Positions 22,142 through 33,966 of a DNA stretch of 64,000 nt are shown here, piece after piece (positions within the stretch are counted from its first letter, which is position 1; each line of letters starts with the position of its first letter). This DNA is from Paracamarosporium sp. OC-R06-R3 (lineage: Eukaryota; Ascomycota; Dothideomycetes; Pleosporales; Didymosphaeriaceae): assembly GCA_019828545.1 (NCBI GenBank), contig JACVRA010000070.1, positions 1 to 64,000 on the forward strand, written 5' to 3'. The notes below the pieces were generated by a model. It was not told the origin of the DNA and made no database searches. It was given only the letters and a program-made list of their open reading frames with translations. Made by a program: the position numbers and the translations under genes.

Positions 22142-23676
22142 CTGGTGGAGTTGATTTAAGTGTTCATGAACATGGTGTTAGGGAGTGTGGGAACGTTCTA
22201 CATTTGACACTACGATGAATGGGGGGCAAATGCGAGTAAAGGTGGAGAAAAGATACCTCCGCGCAACGGCCCGGTTCATGGTACCGGCGTTTTCGATCGT
22301 TGATTGGATTGGATGACTGATTCACATCTAGCGCTGCTCGTTGATATATAATATAACTCTTACCGCACTATGCACGGTTCCTTCTCACCATACTCTCCGC
22401 CTTCGTAACATCACCGCACGCCTCAGACCTATAGCTTCACCACAAAGCCTTTTGATGTATACGACCAGCAGCCGGTACTTAGCTCGAACCCCTTGGTCCT
22501 CGCGTGATCCCTTTATCTCTAATTAACCAGTGCACAGCCAGTGCTGCACTTCCCTTTGGATCGCCTGACCCGCTTGCCTTTTTTTATCTTCGACGTCCTA
22601 ATCTTGTTAACCCTGTTGAATCTTTTCTATTCGTCGACTCTACTTAAGCGGTACTCCGCAGGCTATATTGGAAACCTATGCCTCTGAGAATAGACTGGAA
22701 GGCCACAACGTCACATCCTACCACATATACCATCCAGTTTATGGATCCAGATGTAGCAGCGCAATAGAAGCAAGCCCCGTCTCAGTCGTAGTAACCGTGC
22801 TGGAAGGTCGATCAGCAGCCCAAGCATGAAATTGTCTGCTGCCAATGAACTTTGCTTGCCAGTGTGCTTGGGGCCTATAGGTCGCGTGCGTCGCTGGGGT
22901 TGAATCATTTCAGGGACTTTCACAAGTTTCGTTACGCTGAGACGCAAGAACGCGACTCGATCTTCCGACCTTTTCGGTCGTGGTACTTGCCCTCTTTGAA
23001 ACTGGGTTCAGCGGTCTGACTGTGGGCGTTCCTTCAGGTGGTATTAAGGTTACCGCAAGATGGTTTTTCAGTTCGAGACAGGAGTGGTTTGCTTCTGGTT
23101 TCAAGGAGGATCATCTGAGGTGCTGTCAATATCGCGAGCAGCTTGTAAGGGATAATAATTGATGAGTAACCTTAAGAGACGTATTTGTTCTTCATTCACA
23201 CTCCTCCTTCAAGTGGGTGTCTTGAGTATGATTCAAGTCGTATATTAATTGGACACCAAGCACTTCCTCCATGCCTGATATCAATTACATTTTAATGCCT
23301 AAATGCTAATACTAAGCTAGTCTAGCACTACAATTGAAATACAAGATTAAGTTTGTCTTTGTACAAATGACGTCTTGGGACCTTGTATTTGGAGTGCCAG
23401 TTAACCTGTCCTAAAAACAATATTCGTATATACACCTCAGTGGCAGATAATATGCAGTTTCAATCGACTTGTTAGAATTGCGAACAAAAGGTTGTTCTGC
23501 ATAAACACGAATTATGCTTGAGTGGAAGAATTGAAGAGCATGAGCAACGCCGAGAATCGGCCTCCAGTACCACGCTAAGCAAGCTTCTATCGAACTACGG
23601 TAACTTACCCCACGAAAACAACCCCTGTGGAGTGTATCTGCAACATCGCACGAATATAGTCTCAACCCCGCACAAA
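22142..23676. other. Intergenic, no gene seen
   Basis: 1.5 kb between MCM5 and the ribokinase. Short frames show no family features; 23170-23420 is AT-rich. Confidence 0.5.
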
Positions 23677-24756
23677 ATGTCTCCCAAGTCCGCAGTCATA
23701 TCCGTAATCGGTTCCTTAAACGTCGACCTTGTTACTCGCACGCCCCGCGTACCCGTAGCAGGTGAGACACTGACCACCGAATCTTTCAGTACAGGCTTCG
23801 GTGGAAAAGGCGCAAACCAAGCCGTCGCTTGTGCGCGACTATCGCGAACGCAAAAGCAGGCGTCAGATGGAGAAGTGTCTGGTGTCGAAGTTCGCATGGT
23901 AGGCGCTGTGGGAGATGATGAGTTTCATGCAGGTCTTTTGAAGAGTTTGCAGGCAGATGGGCTTAGCACGAAAGGTGTCAAAATACTGAAGGGCAAAAAG
24001 ACAGGTGTTGCGGTCATCGTGGTCGAGACGGGGACGGGAGAGAACAGGATTATGTTTTGCCCAGGGGCAAACTATGAGGTCCAGGTGGAGGATTTGGTGG
24101 ATGACGACGCGGATGTAGTGCTGTTCCAGCTGGAATTGCCGTTACAAGTTGTAAGTCATGCATTGCATCGAAATGTTCTGCGTTGATAAGAGCAAGGTCC
24201 TACACAACATGAAATTGGCGCGTGAGAAAGGTGCGGAGACGATTATCAACCCGGCACCGGCTATTGCTCTTCCAGACGAAGCATACTCCGGCCTCAGTCA
24301 TCTGATTGTAAATGAGACGGAGGCTGCTATACTATCTGGAATCGAAAATCCTACATCTTGGGATGAAGTTGCATCTGTCTTCATCAAAAGAGGCGTGAAG
24401 AATGTGATCATCACTCTTGGTGGCGAAGTATGTATAGCATCTCAAATTCATGGTGTTGCTAACGTACGCTTTTGTAGGGCGTATACTACCAAACGGATAA
24501 GAAACATGCCCAATCACAGTCTGGCGAGATTGTACCAGCTAGAAAGGTTGAAGTTGTCGATACAACAGCAGCTGGCGACACTTTCGTAGGCGCCTACTCT
24601 GTTGCTGTTGCGAGATGGAAATCATCTCCACAAGATACCGAATTTGATCTCGACTCTGCAATAAGGCACGCCAACATGGCCGCTTCATTGACGGTGCAGA
24701 AAGCGGGCGCGCAGTCCTCTATTCCTTGGATTGATGAGGTACCGTCTTCATTGTAA
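23677..24756 (+). CDS. RBK1: Ribokinase (PfkB family)
   Basis: Exons 23677-24150, 24197-24427 and 24478-24756 give 327 residues. Ribokinase phosphorylates D-ribose to ribose 5-phosphate with ATP. Signatures are VIGSLNVDLVTRTPRVPVAG at the N-terminus, the GFGGKGANQAVACARL substrate-binding loop, ILNPAPA-like INPAPA and the anion-hole/catalytic-base motif DTTAAGDTFVGAY near the C-terminus. The open frame extends upstream of 23677 without start evidence, and this ATG matches the family N-terminus. For the second exon I preferred the acceptor at 24195-24196 over 24189-24190, since it gives the tighter family fit; both keep frame. Confidence 0.9.
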
Positions 24757-25792
24757 CACTTGCGAAGGCTGGGAAAAGGAACCGAGACAACTCCTCACAA
24801 ATATTTGCCGATCGAATCTTCTATCGTCTAGGCTTGTGGCCTTGATAATTACTGCAATACCGAGTCGACAACATTGCTTGCATCTAGATATAGTAAAGAC
24901 CGGACATCATATCCCACAGATATAATTCACTAGATTATTCCCAACCATGTCTACACAATCTCTAAGTCTTTTATTAGAAAGTTTAGAAAACATATCAAGC
25001 CCATTGCCCCTGTGACCAAGCAAGTCATGCCACTGACAATTGGTCATATGCGCTAGGTAGAGCCAACGGCATCCCAATGTGAAGTTAGATATACATGTTT
25101 GAAGACACAGCAGCGATTGGAATAGCCACACAGTGTTACTCAGGTATCACTAAGCTTGGTTTCCCGGTAGGTTGTTGGTACAAGACGAAATTCAAATCAT
25201 ACTAGGTCATGGCGTCGGGATCGTAGGCATACACAGTCAGACCAGCTCAAGGACAACAATTTTACGGCTCATTTCGTGGGTTGGGAGCTCTACATGAACA
25301 GTTACATGTTCTCTTTGTGTACAGCGTAGTTTGTAGAATTAATCTGGATACTCTAGATTGTGTGCAGTGACCCACGACGCAGGTTGCAAACGGTGTGCAG
25401 TTAAGAGAATATTGCAAGTGAAAACATTTGAAACCATTATTGCATACCATCCTATTTTCCAGTTTTTACCCACCAAGATAGAACGCTGTAAATGTGCATA
25501 TCTCTCAGAGCGACCCCACACCGGTATCTATCGGCTGACGCACCTTTACCTTAAAGGGTTATACGACACTTTTCAGGTACTTCCACTAATCCCGATCTAG
25601 CTTTTAGCAAGCTCGCTACGCCGCCATAGTGCTCACTGCTTACACCATACAGCTCACACAGTATGAAGTAGATCAATCCTCCGCCCCGAACCTCCGCTCC
25701 GAACCTCCGCCCTCGCATTTCAAGATCGCAAACTTCCTGAGCCTTCACCACTTGAACACTACTTGTTTTTTGTTTGTTTTTTACCTACTAAA
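24757..25792. other. Intergenic, no gene seen
   Basis: About 1 kb. A short direct repeat (cctccgctccgaacctccgcc) occurs near 25687-25712 in the aldo-keto reductase promoter. Confidence 0.45.
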
Positions 25793-27012
25793 ATGCATCC
25801 CAAGCTAATATTTGGTACCGGTGGCCTTGGCATGGCCGGGACAGGCTCCTTTCAAGACGCCGAGTCTGTACGCCTGCTCATGTCCACCCTGAAAGAACTT
25901 GAGATAACAAATCTTGACACGGCTGCTCGGTATCCGCCACCAAGTCCTGGATTAGCAGAGCAGCTAGTTGGGGAGACAGCCGATGGGTTTGTGGTCGATA
26001 CTAAAGTACTCACGGATACGCGCACAGATGGAAGTGGTGATTTGAAGAAAGAGACAATGGAGAATAGTGTCAACGAGAGCTTGGGGAGGCTAAAAAGGAA
26101 AAGCGTAAGCTGAACCATGTTTAGCCGCCCCATTCTGATATTCACACTGCACTGAGGGTTCCCAGCTTATGGAAACAAACCCTTGACATGCTACTTAGAA
26201 TTTTCAGATGTGTGATTTCGTTCTTTTAGCTAATTACAAGACGCAGGTCAACATTCTGTATTCCCATCGAGCAGATCCAGCTACACCACTTGTCGATCAA
26301 GTGCAAAATTTCAATGAGCAAATACGAAAAGGATATTGCAAATTTGTAAGCTGAAAGAATGTCATACATAATAGGCAGGTTTTTAACTATGCCTTTAGTG
26401 GGGTGTCTCAAACACTCCACCTGCCGTGCTTGAAGAGATGATTAAGATCTGCGAGGAAAACGGATGGCAGAAACCGAGTTACTATCAAGGAAGCTACAGT
26501 CTCATTACACGGGGAATGGAAACAAAGCTTATACCCATATTACGCTCTGCAGGCATGCATTTCAATGGTTATCAGTACGTTTCGTCATTCACCAGGCACT
26601 TTGAACATGAGAGTAGCAGGGCACGACTTACAAGACTAGACCTCTCGCCGCTGGCTTCTTGACCGGAAAATTCGTAAACAACGACCACACCGGGACGCGC
26701 TTCGACCCCAGCTCACCTGTCGGAGCTGTGATGCAAAAGATGTTTTCAGGTGATCAGCTGATGGCTGCTATGAAGAAATTCGATGCTGCCACCAAAGCAA
26801 AAGGCTTGTCTCCCCCGGAAGTGGCCATACGATGGCTGATGCATCATTCTGTGCTCACCGAAGACGACGGCGTCATTCTAGGCGCGAGTCGGATCGAGCA
26901 AGTCTATGACACTGTGGCATTGACCAAAAAGGGACCTCTGGACGACGATGTTCTGGAGTTAACAGAAGAGCTCTGGGAGAGTGTTAAGGATTTGAGAGGA
27001 GATATTCTCTGA
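25793..27012 (+). CDS. Aldo-keto reductase (AKR7/aflatoxin-aldehyde-reductase-like)
   Basis: Exons 25793-26104, 26247-26345, 26399-26574 and 26640-27012 give 319 residues. An NADPH-dependent reductase of aldehydes and ketones with a TIM-barrel fold. The tetrad is visible: D and Y in NLDTAARYPPP, K in FVVDTKVL and H in ILYSHRAD. The barrel continues with KFWGVSNTPPAVLEEM and YQPLAAGFLTGKF, and the cofactor-binding end is VILGASRIEQV. The first intron is 142 bp, twice the local norm, and contains extra AG candidates, but the chosen acceptor is the only one giving the conserved strand. The substrate is not readable from sequence. Confidence 0.87.
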
Positions 27013-27959
27013 TCAACTTTTCGCCATCTACATGTCACAATTTCCATTAATTGCAATAGATTCTCTCACGACATGGTTTATTGTGTATATTAACCAACAC
27101 ACCAATGTGACATTGGAAACGCGCTATACCAGTCCAGAAGCGTCCTTAATGCTACCCAGAAAAAGTTCAGTGTTACACCTATAGGGTTACTCGAATGGTT
27201 GTGAGCACTGTGATACATCGCTTGTATCGTTTCACGATTAGAGGTTCTTCTAGGCGAGATACTCACACTTTTCAGGGAAACCTAGATGCAAAGGTCTATT
27301 ATTACATACAGGAGATTGACACAAATTCTGTACAAAAACAAGTTCTAGGCTTGTTTTGTGCATTAATTTGGAACGTACGTGCTGCATTACATCCTAACAC
27401 ATATTGGATCATAACGAGTGCGCATAGGGATTTTCTTTATGATGGGAATGACAATGAAGATGGAGCGGACGAGGGCTCTCGGTCAATGGCTTAGAATGTG
27501 TTGTTTGACAACATAGCAAATCCGTATTACCGGTAGAGGCTTAGCATCCTTTACTCTTCATCCATGTGGGGAGAGATTTCATCAAGTCTCTTCAAAGAAA
27601 CAGCGTGCGAGCATGTTCCTAATTTGTTGTGCTGCAAACTGTGCTGCAGACTGTTCAACTCGAAAACATTCGTCCGGTCCGGATTTGGAGCGACCGCAGA
27701 TCAACCCCGCGACGGGCGGAGGACCACAACCGGTGGAACAACATCAACCAAAAAAAATCTTTTTGAATGATATCGTTTGGGAATACACGGAAATAGTTGT
27801 TTAACGTAACTCCGAATAGACTTTACTCTACGTGTGGAAACGAAATGCTACATATTCTAGATATCTCGAACATAACTATGGCACCGCAGCCCTTTCGTTC
27901 ACTTGCTGGCTTCGACAGTCAATTGAAACCCCTGGAACCGCAACACCCAGTTAACCAGC
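27013..27959. other. Intergenic, no gene seen
   Basis: 947 bp. Only short, unrelated frames. Confidence 0.45.
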
Positions 27960-28649
27960 ATGAAGATTATTATCACAGGTGCGACCGGCACAATCGGTTC
28001 AGCAATCCTAAAACATTGTCTTCAAGACCCGTCTATAACATCCATCATTGTCCTCTCCCGACGTGCCCTCCCTGAAGACATCACCTCGTCGAAACTCAGC
28101 ACCATAATCATCTCCAATTTTACGGAATACGACGCCGCCCTCCTCGCCCAGCTCGTCTCCGCAGATGCCGCAATATGGGCTATGGGAACCACCGACGCGA
28201 ACCGCGAAGTGAACTACACATATCCACACGCATTCTTTACGTCATTTCTTGACGCGCGCAAGGAGATAGTACACGGACGCCAACACTTCCGTTATATTCG
28301 TATATGTGGCGCTTTCACAGAACACGACCAGGATCGCTCGTTATGGTTTTACTCCGATGCGAGAAAGCTGCATGGAATGTCCGAAGCTAGGACGCTGGAG
28401 CTCGGCGAGCAGTACCGCGATGCGTGCCAAACGTTCGTCTTGAAGCCTGGAGGTGTTATGACTCAGGGTGCGTATGCGATGCAGTGTTTTGGAAGGCTCC
28501 TTGGGGATGGAGTGGCGATCAGCGATGAGATATTGGGGGCTTTCGTGGCGAATTTGGTTGTCCAAGGGGATGAAGAGGAGGGTGCGGTCTTGAATAGGAG
28601 GATGGTGGAGAAGGGTAGGGCACTGTTGAGCGAAAGTACACGAGGATAG
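27960..28649 (+). CDS. NAD(P)-binding Rossmann protein (NmrA/atypical SDR-like)
   Basis: Single exon, 229 residues. The N-terminal dinucleotide-binding motif is GATGTIGSAIL within MKIIITGATGTIGS, followed by a SRRALPED stretch. The later AAIWAMGTTDANREVNYTYP segment resembles the strand preceding the active site of atypical SDR proteins found in fungi. No classical YxxxK is present in the usual place, so it may be a binding or isomerase-like protein rather than a dehydrogenase. It lies just after an untranslated stretch with no operon-like partner. Confidence 0.8.
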   Translation: MKIIITGATGTIGSAILKHCLQDPSITSIIVLSRRALPEDITSSKLSTIIISNFTEYDAALLAQLVSADAAIWAMGTTDANREVNYTYPHAFFTSFLDARKEIVHGRQHFRYIRICGAFTEHDQDRSLWFYSDARKLHGMSEARTLELGEQYRDACQTFVLKPGGVMTQGAYAMQCFGRLLGDGVAISDEILGAFVANLVVQGDEEEGAVLNRRMVEKGRALLSESTRG

Positions 28650-29050
28650 AAGCTCGATTAAAGTCATGAGGTGGATATTCGGCTGGCCAGACATGCTGCA
28701 ATAGGTTTTCATTATATTTTGTAGTTGTTAATGCATCGTGTTCTCAGACCAGCGCGTGACACTTAACACCCTGAGATCGCATATGATGAACTTCTGGGTT
28801 CAGAGAGAATTATGTCAGGCATTTAGATGGTCGACTCCAATTACCATTGAATAATGGTTGAAATTGAGCGAATTCGAAGGTTAGTACCTTGGACGCCTCG
28901 GCTACGCTAGCACACTATCGCCGGGCCATCTCCGAAAGCCGTTGGAGAATCAGACCACTTTCGTCACCAGCGTCACAAAAACAGTTGCGCCAAACGACTC
29001 TCGCCTCTTCTACTCATTGAGCATCGATCAAGAACCAGCACGGATTCGCA
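28650..29050. other. Intergenic, no feature seen
   Basis: Spacer between two plus-strand genes; promoter of the next gene. Confidence 0.4.
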
Positions 29051-29680
29051 ATGAACACTGTAAGCTCCATCGCCCTCAACAGCAATCCGCAAGTCTCACA
29101 TAGGACAGATTAAATCGGTATAGTACGTCACTTTGAACTCCCAACGCAGCATCCATCCGCATCCGCCGCTTTTTAATACTGCGTTTGAAGCACACGATTT
29201 TCCAATTCTCGGGAGCGCAACCGCTGACTCATTTTCAGCTATGGCTGGGGCACATTGATAGTCGCCGGCGGTGGCGCCTACTACTTCGCCAAACGCTCCA
29301 TCAACGCCGACCGCGCCCGCAAGGCCGACCTCGACGCCCAGAAACGGCTTGCGCAGTACCAGCTCGAGCAAGCGTACAACCAATCGCAGCCTCCGCTTAA
29401 GCCGACGCCCTCAAATATGCCATCCTACGCTGGAAAGCCGTACACGCCGCCGGCGCCCAAGTCGGTCACGAGTGAGCTGGGTAAGAAGCGCGGGGAAATG
29501 GGGGAGGATAAGGACTGGCACACAGCACACGATGAGGCGGGGAATCCGAGCCAGGAGGCTAATAGCGACCCTGCGCCCACGAGGCATGCGCCGGAAGATG
29601 AGGCGCAGAAGATGAAGGAGAAGAGCAAGTATGAGGCAAGCGATGTTTATCGGAGTCGGAAGGGAGACCGGTTCTCATGA
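29051..29680 (+). CDS. Small single-pass membrane protein (DUF4748-like)
   Basis: The main exon 29239-29680 encodes YGWGTLIVAGGGAYYFAKRS, a glycine-rich membrane segment. A charged coiled stretch (INADRARKADLDAQ) and a polar Pro/Glu-rich tail ending SRKGDRFS follow. This matches a small fungal family of about 140-150 residues of unknown, possibly mitochondrial, function. The start is unresolved. ATG 29051 gives MNT before a GTAAGC donor, but joining it directly to the acceptor at 29237-29238 puts the frame one base out, so there must be an extra micro-exon or another start. The main exon itself is solid. Confidence 0.65.
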
Positions 29681-30064
29681 GAGGAATGGAGCCGGCGCTG
29701 TTTTGGAGAACGTACACGGTCTTGCGGGAGTTGGTGTTTGTTTCGTGGTGGAAAGAAGCTGCTGCACATGTTTTAATCGTGCAGTAAGACCCTCAAGGGT
29801 CATTGGAGATTGTACATTGCTGTAACATATCACGAGCTACGGCTGAAGCGAATAGTTCGCATGCTAGGACGGTAATGGAAGGTTTCCACTCAATTTCCTG
29901 ATCAAGTTCGTGCTGCCTTTCTAGTATGGCAACGATGGCTGACAGAGAGAATACAAAACCAACGAAAATCCTGAACTCCAACGCAGTATATTTGGGTATA
30001 ATGCGACCTCTGACCAAGGTGGATGCAACCATCGTCCGAAAACGTCCCCGAATCCGCTACTGGC
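29681..30064. other. Convergent intergenic region
   Basis: 3' ends of the small membrane protein and POM34 face each other; no gene seen. Confidence 0.4.
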
Positions 30065-30994
30065 TCAGTTGAATAGATTGCTCCTCGGGCTATCCCTACG
30101 CTTTTCATACAACCACTTATTGTTCAATCCCACACTCGCCTTTCCTGTGCTCGGCGTTGGCGTGCTAGGCGCTCCGCTCGAGCTGCTCTCCCCGAACAAG
30201 CTGCTGCTGGGCGTCGATCCTCCGAAGCTCATCCTCTTTGTGGCCGAACCACCGTTGAGTGCTTTCTGGAAAAGCGGGCTTGCCGTGCTGGGCGAAAAGG
30301 GCGAGTTGGACGTCGACTTTGCCATGCTTGCGCGAGGACTGCCAGACAAGGGAGATTGCGAAGAGCGGTCACCCTGGGCACTGAAGCTACTCCGAGGCGT
30401 CGACTTCTGGTAGCGCGGGGGCGTCACGTAGTTGGGTGAGGCGTATGCGGAACCTGGCGTTTGCGAGACGGCGACCCCCGGCTTCAGACCCATGGCCTGC
30501 CGTTGTGAGGGCGTGAGAGCGATGTCGACGATGTCATCGGGGAAGTAGCGGCGCGCTAGAGGCATGAAAGCACGAGCAAGATTGACGAGGAAAACGAGGC
30601 GGAGCAGCAAGAGCGCCCACCAATCTCCGTGATAGGGCAACTGGTGTAGAAGGCCCAATATGGGCCGACTGCAGATGGAATTAGCACTACACGGGAGCTG
30701 TGCGAGGGCCTCGGAAACTCACGAGACTGCCCGCAGCAGCGCTATCTGCGAGATGACCGAAGGCGCAGCAAAGGTGGCGATGAGGAATGAGCCGTTTGCC
30801 ACGATCATCCTCACGTTGCGCTCGTCGAAGGTAGTCGCATACTGGCGGCGGGCGATCTCGTCGAACTTGGGATGCTTCCACTTGCCGGGCGTGGCCTCTT
30901 GTTCGATTTGAGCCAGGGGAGTCGCAGGCGCAGAGGTGGGGGTTCGCGGCGTGATTGGGACGGCGCCCTGTGTTGAGCGGGCGAGTTGGCTCAT
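30065..30994 (-). CDS. POM34: Pom34-like nuclear pore membrane protein
   Basis: Exons 30994-30723 and 30668-30065 give 291 residues from the first ATG in frame (MSQLARSTQG). The open frame continues 29 codons upstream without an ATG (to 31081), so a short 5' exon may be missing. The conserved core TPGKWKHPKFDEIARRQYAT is followed by two membrane segments, VRMIVANGSFLIATFAAPSV and WALLLLRLVFLVNLARAF. A long Ser/Pro-rich tail with SSSLFGESSSSG and WLYEKRRDSPRS ends the protein. Pom34 anchors the nuclear pore complex with Pom152 and Ndc1 in yeast. Assignment rests on the core block and the two-helix layout. Divergent from the adenylate-forming-enzyme homologue. Confidence 0.68.
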
Positions 30995-31344
30995 GGCGAA
31001 GCGTTGCTGGGCTGCCGCGGTGTTGTTTACTTGGAAGGCAGGACCGGTTGGATCGCCACAATTGACGGTTCGCGAGGGCAAAGAGGTTGGCAGCTGTACC
31101 TGTGTTGTTAGTAGTCGGTGGTTAGTAGCGTGCAGAGGAGCCGGGCTCTACGAAGACATGGTGCGAGTGGACCGTGGAGAAACAGACGGTTTGTTTTCAC
31201 AAGGTCGGCCTTGGCGGGCGGGAGCCACGGGCGGAGGTCCGGGCGTTGTCATAAACAACCCCACTGCGGCACTGCGGCCCACCGTCAGCGCAGTGCAGCG
31301 CACGCAACTCTCTTCACCTCTGCTTCCTCGCTATTTTGTGCGGC

Positions 31345-33143
31345 ATGGCGGGACTCGTTGAGCAGCTTGACGGCATCCTGGCCGAGCTGCTCGCCGGCTA
31401 CAACACATACACGACCGTCCTCGTCGTCGGCCTCGCTGCCTTTGTAGGCTGGGTCATCTACGACACGCAGGACTCGGACACGCACCCACTGCTACTTGCG
31501 AGGCAGGCCCAGGCTTCATATGTAAGACAGCCTGGCGAGTCTGCTGTCTACAGGTCCCCGGAGCATCCTCATGGCTGTGAGCCGTCCAAGCATCTTGCAT
31601 GCTGCCCCGCCGCTGACCCCAGACAGATCCTCTACGAACCGGCCTCGCAGTCAAGCCTCCAGGCGCGCCCATGTACACGGCCGGCCGCGATGGCGATCTA
31701 CGCGACATCTGGCGCCGTGTCACCGGCGAAATCCCGCTCGAGAAGGGCGCCTCCTCGAGCGGCACGGCCAAGATCATGACCGTGTTCGGCAAGGAAGGCG
31801 TGACCGACCATGCTATTGCCGACATCACCAAGGAGATCACCATCATCGGAAAACACCTCAAGGACCATAGCGCCAAGAGGGTGGCCGTCTACCTCCCCAA
31901 CAGCCTCGAGTTCCTCGTTGCCCTGTTCGCCGGCGCTTTCTATGACTTCGTCCCCATCTTGATTCCGTACAACCAGCCCCACCAGACGCTGACCGAACTT
32001 TTGATCAAAACCAATGCAGACTCGCTCATTGCCGAGGCTGGTTCTGTCCCACTTGCTGATGTCGGCAAAGGCGTCTCAAGCCTGCGCCAAGTCATCTGGA
32101 CTGTGGAGAAGACAAGCAGGCATATGGATTGGAACGAGGTGCCAGAAGGAATTGGTGGCAAGATTGATGTGTCTGTCTGGCACCAGCTTGTTCAAGACCA
32201 GAAAAATGCAAGTGCGGAGCTGCCTCAAGACGCAGCCAAAGCACAAAGTGTCGTGTTTCTATGGCAGGAGGGTGTTGGCAAAGCAGTCGAGGTTGTCGAG
32301 TTTACCCAGCAGAATCTGGCAGCAGGTACCGGTGCCCTTCTTTCTGCTCTTCCCGGTCCACAGCGATTCAATGCTTCCGATACATTCCTCCCTGCGGACA
32401 GCTTCACCAACTCCTATACAATCTGTCTTACATTGGCTGCCCTCTACGCACACGCTACCGTCATCATAAACTCAGTAGCTGGCCCTGGCGTCGATTTGAC
32501 GCTCGCTACTCGTTCCATTGCCCCCACGATTACGGTCATCTCAGCCGAGACTGCGGCCAAGCTCCACAGCACCACCACTGCGTCAATTACAAGTGGTCTC
32601 AAAAAGCTTGCACACTACCTCGAGACCCGGATTCTTACTGCTGGGCGCCTACCGACCGACACTTTCTTGACACGGCTTAACGCTCCCACACGAGCCAGCG
32701 TTGGCACAGCTCCGGGCAAGCTACGTCTTCTCTTCGTATCAGAGAGAGCTGGCTTGAACACACCACCGCTTAGCTCAGAAGACCTTTCAGACCTCCGCAT
32801 CTATACGAAAGCGCGCGTAGTCTATGCTTTGACGGCAGCCAAGGTCGCAGGAGCAGTTGCGCAGACCAACATCTACGATTACAGAAGAGCAGTCACTCCG
32901 TCAAACAAACACAGCCATTTCGGTATACCGCTAAGCTGCTTGGAGCTGAAGTTGAGAGACACACCATCCCTCAGGAATACTGATGAACAGTTCGTAGGAG
33001 AAATCGTAGTTTCAGGTGCATCCGTTTCTGGCGGAGAGACGGCCCTAGGTGTGAATGGTAAGTGCATCCCTTGAAACTACAGGCCAACCAGCTAACACTA
33101 CGCAGGCACAATCAAAGAAGATCATACCATCGCATATGTGTAG
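31345..33143 (+). CDS. AMP-binding (adenylate-forming enzyme) homologue, degenerate
   Basis: Exons 31345-31576, 31627-33057 and 33106-33143 give 566 residues. An N-terminal membrane helix (TVLVVGLAAFVGWVIY, residues about 26-42) precedes a region conserved in fungal acyl-CoA-synthetase-like proteins: SAVYRSPEHPHGYPLRTGLA and GRDGDLRDIWRR. The barrel-like core follows, with KRVAVYLPNSLEFLVALFAG. Where active ligases carry the Thr/Ser/Gly-rich phosphate loop (YTSGTTGxPK) this protein reads FLWQEGVGKAVEVVEFTQQN. The chain ends at DHTIAYV before any C-terminal AMP-binding subdomain. I therefore expect a membrane-bound pseudo-enzyme or a much altered ligase. It starts 351 bp from the POM34 ATG. 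Confidence 0.78.
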
Positions 33144-33966
33144 AAATAATACCATCAGGACTTGCGACTAGACATGAACAATGAATGAACGATACTTATC
33201 ATGCCCCGAGTGTTCTTCGTTGCCGTTTGGTGTGATCGACCGTGACGTTGGAGTGCAAAGTACTGCTACTATGCCTTTGCTAATACTTTCAAAGTTCTCG
33301 AGATGCTGTTGATGTTGGCAAACGGCATGAGAATACTCAATTCGCACTCCTGCCGATTGCATCACTACTTTGAGCATACATTATACAAATGACTTCTGCA
33401 AAAGTTACAAGGTAATTGTCTTCGCTTATCAGTGGCCCGAAGAACAACGCTATGGTAAGCTATCCCGCTTTCAAGAAAGTCTACACGTCCCTCCTACATC
33501 ACCGGGGAAACCTCTCCGTTAGCGTGTGAACAGAGTGGGGACGTTCATCGCCACCGGTTTGCTTATCGTGAATGCCTCAGATTCGCGTGAAGTAGAACAT
33601 GCTAACTTCGATGCGCTCCGGCGACTGGTTTTTCGAAGGTCTCAAAGCGTGCATTTTCCTATCAACGTCATTGCTATCGAGGCCCAGACCAAACAAGAAG
33701 TACGGACATGAACCGAGATGCATACATGTGCAGTCTCGGCACTACTGATTGCATAACAGTGTGGGAAGGAGCTTATCTTATCATGCATAGCAGGGATCAG
33801 CAACCGCAGATACGGACCCTGTACATCTGCACATACGAGGATAAAGTGCCGCGATTCCAAAAAAGAATAAAAATGCTCATAGGTATCTTGTCTTTGTTCA
33901 TGAGATCAGCGTTCTACGTTTCGGACGTTGGCTGTCGATCTCAAAGCCCAACGTGCAGAGAACATC
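33144..33966. other. Intergenic, no gene seen
   Basis: Promoter side of the NCS1 permease; short frames only. Confidence 0.45.
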
